DNA of 64,000 bases from Bacteroidota bacterium (lineage in GTDB: Bacteria; Bacteroidota; Bacteroidia; NS11-12g; UBA9320). The number at the start of each line of letters is the position of its first letter. Position 1 is the stretch's first letter. Positions 54,843 to 63,426 of this stretch are shown piece after piece. A program made the translations under genes and the position numbers. The notes below the pieces were generated by a model that had not been told where the DNA came from, did not search any database, and saw only the letters and a program-made list of their open reading frames with translations. Location: assembly GCA_002746305.1 (NCBI GenBank), contig NVWV01000009.1:1-64000 (forward strand), given 5' to 3'.

Positions 54843-55945
54843 ATAAAATAATACAAATAAATCTTGCAGGACAAGCTATCTCGATTGACGAACAAGCTTA
54901 TGCTATTCTAAGTAAGTACTTAGGTACACTGGAAAGACATTTCAATAATACGGAGAGTGGCAGTGAAATTCTTGCCGACATTGAAGCAAGAATTGCCGAA
55001 TTATTTTTTGGCAAGTTGAAAAGTGGAAGTTCATTTATCACAGAAAATGATGTTAACGAATCCATTGAACTTATGGGAACAGCTGAAGATATGGGACTTG
55101 ATGAGGACAGTTTCTCAGAAACCTCTTCTGAAAATCACAGCACATCAAAGAGTAAGAAACTTTTCAGAGATCCAGAAGATCGTATAATTAGTGGCACTTG
55201 CTCAGGGCTGGCAGCATACTTCGGAATAGATGCTGGTGTAGTCAGAATCATTTTTTTACTCCTAGTACTTTTTGCAGGGGTACCTATTCTCCCTTATATT
55301 ATCTTATGGATTGCCATTCCTGAGGCAAAAACACCTCAGGACCGGTATCGCATGCATGGAGATGCTAATACTGTTTCTGATATTGCCAATAACATTAGGA
55401 AAGAGGCCCATACCGTCTCAGATAATCTTAGAAATGGTGCAAATCAGATTTCGAATGACTTAAAAAAAAATTCTAGTCTTAGCTCAACAGCAAAAGGCAT
55501 AGCAACTGGTATCGAAAGAGTCGTCCGATTTTTTGCAAAAATCTTTGGAGCATGTACACTCACTTTCCTCGTTACTTTTGGTATAGCAGCATCCGTAATC
55601 CTACTATCAAATGCTACTGGAGGCGTGGATATATACAGAAATGGAATGCATTTCAATACACCGACCTTGTTTATCTCTCCTACTCTGAATTGGATTTTTA
55701 GCATTTCACTTCTGTGCTTAGTACTTATACCTATTGGCACTCTGTGTTATGCCATATTGCAATTTATATTTAATATGACAAAGCCAATTAACTTCAAAGG
55801 AGTTTTTATTGCATGGCTACTTTGTTTAGCAGTTTTTGTAGGCATAACCATTTACTCTTCGGGTAATATTAATACTTATGAGCTCCAGGAGTTTGGAGAA
55901 AAATTTCAAAATGGCGAGTATAATTGGCATCTAAACGAGGTTTAG
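54839..55945 (+). CDS. PspC-domain membrane protein
   Basis: A 368-residue envelope-stress-type protein. Residues 1-100 form a helical domain (INLAGQAISIDEQAYAILSKYL). A PspC domain follows: KLFRDPEDRIISGTCSGLAAYFGID then two helices (VVRIIFLLLVLFAGVPILPYIILWIAIPE). Further membrane helices lie near 230-340. PspC proteins sense or protect the cytoplasmic membrane. It is translationally coupled to PadR. Confidence 0.92.
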   Translation: MNKIIQINLAGQAISIDEQAYAILSKYLGTLERHFNNTESGSEILADIEARIAELFFGKLKSGSSFITENDVNESIELMGTAEDMGLDEDSFSETSSENHSTSKSKKLFRDPEDRIISGTCSGLAAYFGIDAGVVRIIFLLLVLFAGVPILPYIILWIAIPEAKTPQDRYRMHGDANTVSDIANNIRKEAHTVSDNLRNGANQISNDLKKNSSLSSTAKGIATGIERVVRFFAKIFGACTLTFLVTFGIAASVILLSNATGGVDIYRNGMHFNTPTLFISPTLNWIFSISLLCLVLIPIGTLCYAILQFIFNMTKPINFKGVFIAWLLCLAVFVGITIYSSGNINTYELQEFGEKFQNGEYNWHLNEV

Positions 55946-56003
55946 AATTCTTGCAACAAGTCTGCCATTTTTAAAATGACAGTTTTTGATGTTGTTTTGT
56001 TAT

Positions 56004-56672
56004 ATGAAAGAAGGATTCTTACCCTACACTCATCCCGTTCAATTTTCATCAGATCAAGAATTAGTAGAAAAAAGTGCTGAACTTAATCATCTGATCCAAG
56101 GTAGACGCAGTATCCGAGAATTTTCTACCAAAGCAATTCCGCAAGAGGTGATTGACAATTTAATCCAAATTGCAGCATCTGCTCCTAGTGGTGCTCATAA
56201 ACAACCTTGGACATTTTGTGTAGTCTCTTCTGATGACTTTAAGACTAAAATAAGAGAAGCTGCTGAAAAAGAAGAATACGTCAATTACAATGGAAGAATG
56301 GGCGAAGAGTGGCTTAAAGACTTAAAAAAGTTTGGAACTAATTGGCACAAAGAATTTTTAACAACTGCACCATACCTTGTTGTTGTTTTTAAAAAATCAT
56401 ATGATATGGAAGCAGATGGAGGTAAGACTAAAAACTATTATGTAAATGAAAGTGTAGGCATTGCATGCGGTTTCCTTCTCTCCGCAATCCATCAATTAGG
56501 TTTAGTAAGCCTAACCCACACACCTAGCCCTATGAATTTCTTGGCTCAACTTCTTGAGCGACCCGTTAATGAAAAGGCTTTTTTACTCATCCCGATAGGG
56601 TATGCTGCCAATGATGCAGCAGTCCCCAATATAGAAAGGAAACCTCTAAGAGAAGTAATGAACAAGTATTAG
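56004..56672 (+). CDS. Iodotyrosine deiodinase-like nitroreductase-family flavoprotein
   Basis: A 222-residue FMN enzyme of the nitroreductase fold. RRSIREFSTKAIP and SAPSGAHKQPWTFCVV are the FMN-binding start. The lid RMGEEWLKDLKKFGTNWHKEFL and the later THTPSPMNFL closely follow animal iodotyrosine deiodinase (IYD). The three IYD residues that clamp the amino-acid zwitterion are present as Glu91, Tyr95 and Lys116. Bacterial homologues that dehalogenate iodotyrosine are known. This protein could therefore reductively dehalogenate halotyrosines, but the natural substrate is unproven. ATG 56004 is preferred over ATG 55989. It is followed by a biotin carrier protein gene. Confidence 0.88.
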   Translation: MKEGFLPYTHPVQFSSDQELVEKSAELNHLIQGRRSIREFSTKAIPQEVIDNLIQIAASAPSGAHKQPWTFCVVSSDDFKTKIREAAEKEEYVNYNGRMGEEWLKDLKKFGTNWHKEFLTTAPYLVVVFKKSYDMEADGGKTKNYYVNESVGIACGFLLSAIHQLGLVSLTHTPSPMNFLAQLLERPVNEKAFLLIPIGYAANDAAVPNIERKPLREVMNKY

Positions 56673-56692
56673 TAATATTGCACCACGTAATA

Positions 56693-57187
56693 ATGGCAAG
56701 AATAGAAGCAAATAAATCATTCTTTGATATCACCAAAAATGAAGAAGACATTCTTCTAAATGGAGACAAACAAAACTATGACATCATTGGCCTTCCAAAC
56801 GGCGACTTTCACCTTGTTTTGGATAACAAGTCCTACACGATAAAAGTTTTACATAAAAACACTGGATCAGGTACATTGGCACTTAGTATTAACGGTAGAG
56901 TTATTGACACCCTACTCCAAAATAAACTTACTGACTTATTGAAGTCTATGGGAATGGAAAGTGGTAAGAAAAAGCTAAAAGAGTTGAAAGCTCCAATGCC
57001 GGGTCTTGTTTTAGATATTTTGGTTCAGGCAGGAGATGAGGTAGCCGATGGGGATAATCTGTTGGTGCTAGAAGCTATGAAAATGGAGAATGCGATTAAA
57101 TCTCCACAGGCGGGTATCATTGAAGCTATTTCTGTTAAAAAACAAGATAAGGTTGAAAAAAACCAGATCTTAATATCCTTTGTCTAA
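56693..57187 (+). CDS. Biotin/lipoyl carrier protein (acyl-CoA carboxylase BCCP-like)
   Basis: A 164-residue carrier subunit. The C-terminal 70 residues are a biotinyl domain: APMPGLVLDILVQAGDEV and the biotinylation motif EAMKMEN with Lys130. The N-terminal part resembles the BT domain of propionyl- or methylcrotonyl-CoA carboxylase. The carboxylase and carboxyltransferase genes are not adjacent. It lies 20 bp after the IYD-like gene. Holocarboxylase synthetase must be elsewhere. Confidence 0.92.
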   Translation: MARIEANKSFFDITKNEEDILLNGDKQNYDIIGLPNGDFHLVLDNKSYTIKVLHKNTGSGTLALSINGRVIDTLLQNKLTDLLKSMGMESGKKKLKELKAPMPGLVLDILVQAGDEVADGDNLLVLEAMKMENAIKSPQAGIIEAISVKKQDKVEKNQILISFV

Positions 57188-57281
57188 GGGACAAACAACT
57201 TTCTTTGCTGCAAACAATATTTATGTGACGAATCAAGATTAGGCTCGTCCAAAGAACAAATCACAAACAAATTCCCTTCTT

Positions 57282-58310
57282 ATGAAAAAAACATTCTCCA
57301 TTTTATTAGTCCTAACTTTTTCAATTGCAGCTTTAGCTCAGAATGACTCCTTAGATGTAAAGAAGAAAGAACTCGAAGTCGCTAATGCAGAAATGGCAGC
57401 AGCAAAAGCCAAGATTGATGGCTTAAACCTCGAAATAAAAGCATTAACACCTGCGAAAATTTGGGCCAAAGGCGGTTTTGCTGGAGTTACATTTAACTCA
57501 TTGGGATTGTCAAACTGGGTAGCAGGGGGTGTTTCTTCAAACTCAATTGCTGCATTTGGAAATATCTTTAGAAATTACAAAAAAGATAAGATAGAATGGG
57601 TTAATAATCTAGATGTTGCATACGGATTTATTCAAAACGAAGGTTCTGATATTCGCAAAAACGATGACAGAATTGATTTACTATCAAAAGCAGGGTATGG
57701 AATAACTCCAAAATTAAATTACTCTGCCTTGTTGAACTTTAAATCTCAATTTGCTCCTGGTTTTGACTACAGTGATGAGACCATTGCTGATGCAGACAGA
57801 GTTGAGATATCAAACTTTTTGGCACCAGCTACAATTCTTGCCTCTACTGGTTTTGAGTATAAACTCAATGACTTCCTTTCTATTTATCTTTCTCCTGCTA
57901 CTGGTAAGTTTACAATTGTAAACGATGATTCAATTGCAGTATCTAGAACCTACATTCCTGGAGACAAGGACGAACAAGGTAATTTCTACTATGATCAAAA
58001 TTTCAGACCTGAGTTTGGAGCATTTTTCAATGCAACACTTAAAAAGGATTTAGGTAAAAGAATTAGCATAAAGTCTACTCTTGATTTATTCAATAACTTA
58101 ACTGATGCAAACAAGGATAATCGACTAAATACAGATATTGACTGGATTACGGATGTAAACATGAAACTGACCAAGTTTTTGGATGCTAAAATTTTCACCA
58201 ATGTAAAGTATGACCACAACCAAATATTGGCTACCGAAGCAGCCCTTGGAAAAGGACCTAAAACTCAGTTTCAACGTCTATTTGGCTTGGGCTTTATGTA
58301 TAAATTTTAA
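57282..58310 (+). CDS. DUF3078 outer-membrane protein
   Basis: A 342-residue exported protein with signal peptide MKKTFSILLVLTFSIAALAQ. A short coiled coil (VKKKELEVANAEMAAAKAKIDGLNLEIKAL, about 26-55) precedes the DUF3078 barrel with GGFAGVTFNSLGLSNWVAGG and GYGITPKLNYSALLNFKSQF, ending FGLGFMYKF with the C-terminal Phe of barrels. Function is unknown; DUF3078 proteins are very common in Bacteroidota envelopes. It is monocistronic by spacing. Confidence 0.88.
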   Translation: MKKTFSILLVLTFSIAALAQNDSLDVKKKELEVANAEMAAAKAKIDGLNLEIKALTPAKIWAKGGFAGVTFNSLGLSNWVAGGVSSNSIAAFGNIFRNYKKDKIEWVNNLDVAYGFIQNEGSDIRKNDDRIDLLSKAGYGITPKLNYSALLNFKSQFAPGFDYSDETIADADRVEISNFLAPATILASTGFEYKLNDFLSIYLSPATGKFTIVNDDSIAVSRTYIPGDKDEQGNFYYDQNFRPEFGAFFNATLKKDLGKRISIKSTLDLFNNLTDANKDNRLNTDIDWITDVNMKLTKFLDAKIFTNVKYDHNQILATEAALGKGPKTQFQRLFGLGFMYKF

Positions 58311-58435
58311 GACCACTAACTGCACATATTCTTTCACCTTAGGAATTACCCGAGTGTTTTCAATTTAGAAAGTAACCATAAGGTAATATTAGATATTTGG
58401 TGGTAAGTAATAATATACTAACTCGTTAACTCTAC

Positions 58436-58443
58436 TACATTTG
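58436..58443 (+). promoter_or_regulatory. Promoter -7 box before the propeller lipoprotein
   Basis: TACATTTG, exact TAnnTTTG, 9 nt before ATG 58453. It overlaps the alternative TTG at 58441, arguing for ATG 58453. Confidence 0.58.
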
Positions 58444-58452
58444 AACCTTACC

Positions 58453-59559
58453 ATGATCAAAACATACACAATCGCATTTCTTGTAATGACGCTTTTATTT
58501 TCTTGCAAGGACGACGATACAGAGCCAGAACCTCAAGCTGAATCAAGCATCCCAGCCTTTTACAAGTCTCCATCCTTAGGAGGCCCGTCTTTCACAAAAC
58601 TTGCAGGTGCCCTAAACAATGTTAATAATCCTCAGGACTTGGATTTTCACCCAAGTAGGGAAAATGAGCTTTGGGTCATAAACAAAGGCACTGATAATTC
58701 TGGGGGGAGCACTGTTACCATAACAAATGCAGGACTTTCAAATCAGAAAGAAGAGTGGAGAAGAGATGAGAATGCATGGCATTTTATGGCACTTCCTTCA
58801 GCTATATCGTTTAGCAGAGACAATGATAACTTCGGTACTTCTGCAAACATTCAAGATGCAAATCGCAATGGAGGAACATTCACTGGACCTACACTTTGGA
58901 GTAGCAATATGGATGTATATGCCAAAGACCCTGGAGCTGGATTAAATGGGAGTCATTTAGATATGCTTCACGGCAGTCCTTACTGCATGGGAATAGAATC
59001 AGATGCAGACAATGCCTTTTGGGTGTTTGATGCATACAACGGCCATATTTGTTGGTATGATTTTGCAGATGATCATGGACCAGGTCATGACGACCATTCA
59101 GATGGTGTAGTCTATAGATATGTTGAGTTAGAAGTAGAAAGAGAGCCAAACGTTCCTTCCCATATGGTGAAGGATGTTTCTACAGGTATTTTATTCATAT
59201 GTGACCCAGCTAAAAGTAGAGTTCTATGGATGAATACACTTTCAGGTAGCATTGACAAGTCTCTTCCTTTAACGAATGAGGTTCTTGTCAGCCATCAGGA
59301 AATGAAAGGATTAGAATGGGGTGTATTCAGTGATATTAACCTTCAAAAACCTTGTGGCATAGAAGTCATTGGTAACGTTTTATATGTTTCTGATAATGAA
59401 ACTGGAGAAGTGATAGCATACGATAAAGAACTTAAAACAGAATTAGGTCGTATTGATACTGGAAATGAGGGAATAACAGGTCTTAAAGCAGACAAAAATG
59501 GCCAGTTGTGGTATGTAAATGCCGATGATAATGGCGTATACCGCATAGACCAGAATTAA
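58453..59559 (+). CDS. Beta-propeller lipoprotein with His/Asp-rich loop
   Basis: A 368-residue lipoprotein (signal MIKTYTIAFLVMTLLFSC, lipidated Cys18, acidic DDD after it). The body is an NHL/six-bladed propeller (NPQDLDFHPSRENELWVINKG; KPCGIEVIGNVLYVSDN; GITGLKADKNGQLWYVN). A loop at 206-217 (DDHGPGHDDHSD) and HGSPYCMGI (173-181) could bind a metal. It heads the same-strand run that contains the MbnP/di-heme genes, so a role in metal handling at the cell surface is inferred. No exact family is recognised. Confidence 0.78.
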   Translation: MIKTYTIAFLVMTLLFSCKDDDTEPEPQAESSIPAFYKSPSLGGPSFTKLAGALNNVNNPQDLDFHPSRENELWVINKGTDNSGGSTVTITNAGLSNQKEEWRRDENAWHFMALPSAISFSRDNDNFGTSANIQDANRNGGTFTGPTLWSSNMDVYAKDPGAGLNGSHLDMLHGSPYCMGIESDADNAFWVFDAYNGHICWYDFADDHGPGHDDHSDGVVYRYVELEVEREPNVPSHMVKDVSTGILFICDPAKSRVLWMNTLSGSIDKSLPLTNEVLVSHQEMKGLEWGVFSDINLQKPCGIEVIGNVLYVSDNETGEVIAYDKELKTELGRIDTGNEGITGLKADKNGQLWYVNADDNGVYRIDQN

Positions 59560-59601
59560 ACTTATTCGTCTAGTATTTTTAAAATTCACTATATTCGTGT
59601 A

Positions 59602-60030
59602 GTGAATCGAACTGGCTTGATATTCAATTTTTTTGCACTTGCTCTAAGTGTAATTGTATTGTCAGGCTCAATTGGTATTAATATTAATTTTCATATTTGT
59701 CAAGATAAGGTTAAGACATTTAGCCTTTTTGGTCAAGCAGAACAGTGTTTTGCAATGGAAGAAAATATTCCTTGCAAAACTTCAAAATCTTCTACAGAAC
59801 TTCAAAGAAAGAAGTGTTGTTCAAACCTTTCTATCTATGAGAAAGTCTCAATTCAGACTGATATTTTAATTCAAACAAGTTCAAAGAATCTTGTTCTTAA
59901 AACTAATCCATTTCAAACAACTGAGAACTGGATTATCAACCGGCCAGTTTTATCTAACTGGTTTCATCCTCCCCCACCAAGGAGGCAGGATACCTCTATC
60001 AATATCCTACACCAGACCTTTTTAATTTAA
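59602..60030 (+). CDS. Small cysteine-containing membrane-anchored protein (HYC_CC_PP-like)
   Basis: A 142-residue protein. An N-terminal membrane helix (FNFFALALSVIVLSGSIGI) is followed by NFHICQ, QCFAM, a CC pair in KKCCSN and a proline run before the end (HPPPPRR). This order of H-x-C, CC and PP matches the Bacteroidota family named for those motifs. Cys and His could bind Cu(I) or another soft metal. The start is GTG 59602; the near-box TATATTCG (59590-59597) lies 4 nt upstream. It opens the metal-handling run. Confidence 0.75.
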   Translation: MNRTGLIFNFFALALSVIVLSGSIGININFHICQDKVKTFSLFGQAEQCFAMEENIPCKTSKSSTELQRKKCCSNLSIYEKVSIQTDILIQTSSKNLVLKTNPFQTTENWIINRPVLSNWFHPPPPRRQDTSINILHQTFLI

Positions 60031-60116
60031 TACTACTATTCTTTTTTTTGGTGCTCATAAGCACAAATTTAATGACCAATTCTGGTCTTAATTAATCAAA
60101 ATTAAAAATTAGAATA

Positions 60117-60317
60117 ATGAAATCAATATTAATAAAATCAGCATTTATACTGATGATTCTAGGTTCTATAACTGCCTGTAAGTCCAATAAAGAAAATCAC
60201 ACTGGCAAAGAATATACCTCTACTTATATCTGTCCCATGAATTGTGAAGGCAGTGGAAGTAAAACAAAAGGAAATTGTCCAGTCTGCGATATGGACTACG
60301 TAAAAAACAATCAATAA
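60117..60317 (+). CDS. Heavy-metal-binding-domain mini-lipoprotein
   Basis: A 66-residue lipoprotein with lipidated Cys21 in GSITAC. The mature part is one heavy-metal-binding domain: YICPMNCEG (Cys39, Met41, Cys43) and GNCPVCDMDYV (Cys54, Cys57, Met59), the C-P-M ... C-P-x-C-x-M pattern found next to copper-efflux proteins. It would sit on the periplasmic or outer-membrane face and bind Cu(I) or similar ions. It lies 86 bp after the HYC_CC_PP-like gene and 27 bp before the MbnP-like gene. Confidence 0.88.
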   Translation: MKSILIKSAFILMILGSITACKSNKENHTGKEYTSTYICPMNCEGSGSKTKGNCPVCDMDYVKNNQ

Positions 60318-60344
60318 TTTTTATCCAACACCAAATTAAATAAT

Positions 60345-61298
60345 ATGAAAAATATAATTACAATATGCCTATTACTGGCAACAACATTCTCAGTATCAGC
60401 ACAAAAGGATGTTAAACTTACTCTTAACCATCTCTTAGACACCGAAGACTTCGGATTTAATCAAACAAGTCAAAATGACATGGGGCAAGACTTTAAGCTA
60501 ACAAGATTTGAATACTATATATCTGAGATTAGTATAACCCATGACGGAGGTACTATAACAGAAGCTTCAGATATTTATATACTAGTCAGAGCCAATAAAA
60601 CAGACACCATAACTCTTGGAAACTTTGACATAACCAATATAGAAGCAATCAGTTTCTCAGTTGGGGTAGGTCCAAGTGTCAATAATGAGGACCCATCAAC
60701 ATGGGGAGCTTTACATGCTTTATCTCCAAAATCACCCTCTATGCATTGGGGTTGGGCTGCAGGATATAGATTTGCGGCAATAGAAGGAGAATCGGCAGCA
60801 GGATTGGAGTTTCAGATCCACGCATTGGGAAACAAGAACTTCTTTAAACAAAGTATTCCCACTTCAGCAGTAGATGTGTCTGGATCTTTGGTTATCACCT
60901 TAAAAGCAGATTATACTAAGTCATTGTCACAAATAGTGGTGAATGATGGCTTAATAGAACATGGAGGGAATAATGAAGCTGCTACTTGTCTTAGAAACTT
61001 CCAAACTAAAGTCTTTACTTCTTTAACTGGTGAAGGGAACACCCTCTCAGCTAAAAATCTCAAAATTATAGATGCCTTTACTATTAGTCCAGTTCCAAGT
61101 AACAGAAACGTTATTGTACAATTGAATGACCATCGATTTTTAAACGGCTCTATGATTGTCACCGACATTACCGGAAAAGAAATCCTTTCGCAAGAAATTG
61201 GATTAAGCAATCACATCAATATTGACACCAAGGGCTTGTATTTTATTTCCTTGTCTGGGAAAGGTATAAAAAGTAGCAAAAAACTAATTATTCAATAG
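60345..61298 (+). CDS. MbnP-like protein with T9SS type A sorting domain
   Basis: A 317-residue exported protein with signal peptide MKNIITICLLLATTFSVSAQ. Residues about 22-225 follow the MbnP family: LTRFEYYISEI, ISFSVGVGP, WGALHALSP and MHWGWAAGYRF with Trp135 and Trp137. In characterised MbnP/CorA-type proteins a tryptophan is oxidised to kynurenine and helps bind copper. The final 85 residues (FTISPVPSNRNVIVQL ... GLYFISLSGKGIKSSKKLII) are a type A T9SS domain, so the carrier should be placed on the surface or released. The two di-heme peroxidase genes that follow are the expected modifying enzymes. Confidence 0.88.
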   Translation: MKNIITICLLLATTFSVSAQKDVKLTLNHLLDTEDFGFNQTSQNDMGQDFKLTRFEYYISEISITHDGGTITEASDIYILVRANKTDTITLGNFDITNIEAISFSVGVGPSVNNEDPSTWGALHALSPKSPSMHWGWAAGYRFAAIEGESAAGLEFQIHALGNKNFFKQSIPTSAVDVSGSLVITLKADYTKSLSQIVVNDGLIEHGGNNEAATCLRNFQTKVFTSLTGEGNTLSAKNLKIIDAFTISPVPSNRNVIVQLNDHRFLNGSMIVTDITGKEILSQEIGLSNHINIDTKGLYFISLSGKGIKSSKKLIIQ

Positions 61299-61310
61299 TA
61301 TAAAAGAAGG

Positions 61311-62330
61311 TTGTTCACTCGGAAATTCATACAAACTTGTCTTCTTTTTGGCTTACTTATAGGCTGCAGAGAAAGTGTGTCTCCAATTGTGGTTGTAAAA
61401 ATAAATCCCTATTTACCGAGTGAATTTCCTCCTATTGATTACCCTGCGGACAATCATTTCACTTCTGAGAGATGGGAACTGGGCAAAAAACTATTTTACG
61501 ATAGTGTTCTATCTGTAGATAGTAGTCTTAGTTGTGCATCTTGTCACAAATCAGAACTTTCTTTTAGTGATGATGTAGCTTTTAGCAAAGGAGTAAAGAA
61601 CAGAGACGGTACCAGAAATGCTCCGAGTCTGGCAAATATTGCATACCATCCCTATTTTACTAGAGAGGGAGGAGTTCCCACTCTTGAGCAACAGGTTCTT
61701 GTACCGATACAAGAACACAATGAGTTTGATTTTAACATTGTGTTAGCCGCAGAAAGGATTGCACTAGACTCAACCTACATTGCTATGAGCAAGAGTGCTT
61801 ACAATAGACTTCCTGACTACTATGTCATCACACGTGCCATAGCTAACTTCGAACGAGAATTAATTAGCAATACGAGTGCTTTTGACCAGTACCATTACGA
61901 AGAAAATTTAGAATCCTTGAATCAAGACGAAACCGCCGGGTTCGAACTCTTTTACAGTAAAAGAACCAATTGTTTTGAATGCCATGGTGGATCTAATTTT
62001 ACCAATTACAGTTTTGAAAATAATGGATTGTATAAAGAATATCCTGACATAGGCAGAAAGAGACTGACAAATCTAGACAGCGATGAAAGTTTATTCAAAG
62101 TGTCCAGTTTGCGAAATGTTGGAATCACTAAACCATATATGCATGATGGATCAATGGCTACTCTAAAAGAGGTAATTGAACACTACAATAAAGGGGGAGA
62201 AAGTCATCCAAATAAAAGTGACTTTATTAAACCTTTAAACTTAACAAAAAATGAAAAAATGCAACTTGAAGCATTTCTCAATTCACTAACCGATTATGAT
62301 TTTATATCTAATCCCAAATTTAAAAAGTAA
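61311..62330 (+). CDS. Di-heme cytochrome c peroxidase family lipoprotein (MbnH-like), first copy
   Basis: A 339-residue c-type cytochrome with a lipoprotein signal (GLLIGC, Cys19). Two heme motifs are present: CASCH (75-79) and CFECH (221-225). Met277 in PYMHDG is a probable axial ligand. The order is that of bacterial CcpA/MauG/MbnH. The FWDGRA block common in this family is replaced by YFTREGGVP (115-123). MbnH enzymes use a bis-Fe(IV) state to oxidise a Trp on MbnP, so the adjacent MbnP-like protein is the likely substrate. The start is TTG 61311. Heme attachment genes are elsewhere. Confidence 0.88.
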   Translation: MFTRKFIQTCLLFGLLIGCRESVSPIVVVKINPYLPSEFPPIDYPADNHFTSERWELGKKLFYDSVLSVDSSLSCASCHKSELSFSDDVAFSKGVKNRDGTRNAPSLANIAYHPYFTREGGVPTLEQQVLVPIQEHNEFDFNIVLAAERIALDSTYIAMSKSAYNRLPDYYVITRAIANFERELISNTSAFDQYHYEENLESLNQDETAGFELFYSKRTNCFECHGGSNFTNYSFENNGLYKEYPDIGRKRLTNLDSDESLFKVSSLRNVGITKPYMHDGSMATLKEVIEHYNKGGESHPNKSDFIKPLNLTKNEKMQLEAFLNSLTDYDFISNPKFKK

Positions 62331-62331
62331 C

Positions 62332-63414
62332 ATGAAATTTAAAATAACGATATTTTTAATCCTATCAACATTGGTCCTTATAGTAAGCTGTAAAGACGAT
62401 GAAAAAGAGCCCCAAGGCATTGTGCATGATACAACTCCTTACACCTTGACCTACGGAAACTTCCCGACACCCGATATCGCAGACGATAATGAACTAACCA
62501 TACAGGGAGTTCAACTTGGTCGTATGTTGTTCTATGAAACAATGCTATCTGGAGATGGGGAAATGGCATGTGCCAGCTGTCATTTACAAGAATTTGCATT
62601 CACGGACACAGCTCGATTCTCAACAGGAATAAGAGGAAATAAAGGAGGGCGACAAGCAATGACTATCTTCAATATGGCTTGGCATGAAAACGAGTTCTTT
62701 TGGGACGGAAGGGCTCATTTACTTCGCGATCAATCACTTCTACCTATCCAAGACGAACTAGAAATGGATGAAACATTGGAAAATGTTGTGGCAAAATTAT
62801 CTGAGAGTCAATTGTATAAAGACCAATTCATCCGAGTATTTGGAACGGATAAGGTTACAAGTGAAAAGATTTCTCTGGCTTTAGAACAGTTTATGAACTC
62901 AATTACATCTACAAATTCTAAATACGACGAGTTTTTAGAGGACTCTACTGTATTCACAGAGAGTGAAAAGAGAGGATTTGAATTGTTTACAACAGACTAC
63001 AATCCATTCTTCCCAGATGAAAGTGGTGCAGACTGCCAGCACTGCCATAGCAGTTTAAATTTTGAGAATGACAAGTACATGAACAATGGTTTGGATGCAA
63101 CCTTTGCAGATGAAGGTAGAGAGAAAGCGACTGAAAATGCACAGGACAAAGGTAAGTTCAAAGTAACTAGCCTAAGAAATATTGCACTTACAGCTCCGTA
63201 TATGCATGATGGTAGATTTACCTCATTAGAAGAAGTAGTGGAGCATTATAATTCTCAAATTAAAGCCTCTCTAACACTAGATCCTGCCCTAGAGCAAACC
63301 AGAGAAAAGGGTTTATTCTTAACGGAACAAGACAAATCTGATTTGGTAGCATTTTTAAGGACGCTTACAGATAAAAACTTGATGAATAATAATAATTATT
63401 CAAATCCGTTTTAA
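62332..63414 (+). CDS. Di-heme cytochrome c peroxidase family lipoprotein, second copy
   Basis: A 360-residue c-type cytochrome with lipoprotein signal MKFKITIFLILSTLVLIVSC (Cys20). Heme motifs are CASCH (80-84) and CQHCH (235-239), with Met291 in PYMHDG and the intact FWDGRA block (123-128). It is about as similar to the first copy as expected of an old duplication. ATG 62332 is one base after the first copy's stop. The pair could have different substrates or form a relay. The stop codon lies inside the promoter box of the next gene. Confidence 0.9.
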   Translation: MKFKITIFLILSTLVLIVSCKDDEKEPQGIVHDTTPYTLTYGNFPTPDIADDNELTIQGVQLGRMLFYETMLSGDGEMACASCHLQEFAFTDTARFSTGIRGNKGGRQAMTIFNMAWHENEFFWDGRAHLLRDQSLLPIQDELEMDETLENVVAKLSESQLYKDQFIRVFGTDKVTSEKISLALEQFMNSITSTNSKYDEFLEDSTVFTESEKRGFELFTTDYNPFFPDESGADCQHCHSSLNFENDKYMNNGLDATFADEGREKATENAQDKGKFKVTSLRNIALTAPYMHDGRFTSLEEVVEHYNSQIKASLTLDPALEQTREKGLFLTEQDKSDLVAFLRTLTDKNLMNNNNYSNPF

Positions 63415-63419
63415 CTTTG
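63412..63419 (+). promoter_or_regulatory. Promoter -7 box overlapping the stop of the second peroxidase
   Basis: TAACTTTG, exact TAnnTTTG, whose first three bases are the peroxidase stop codon. It lies 7 nt before GTG 63427 and would allow separate expression of the Cys-rich protein and the receptor. Confidence 0.5.
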
Positions 63420-63426
63420 CACATCA

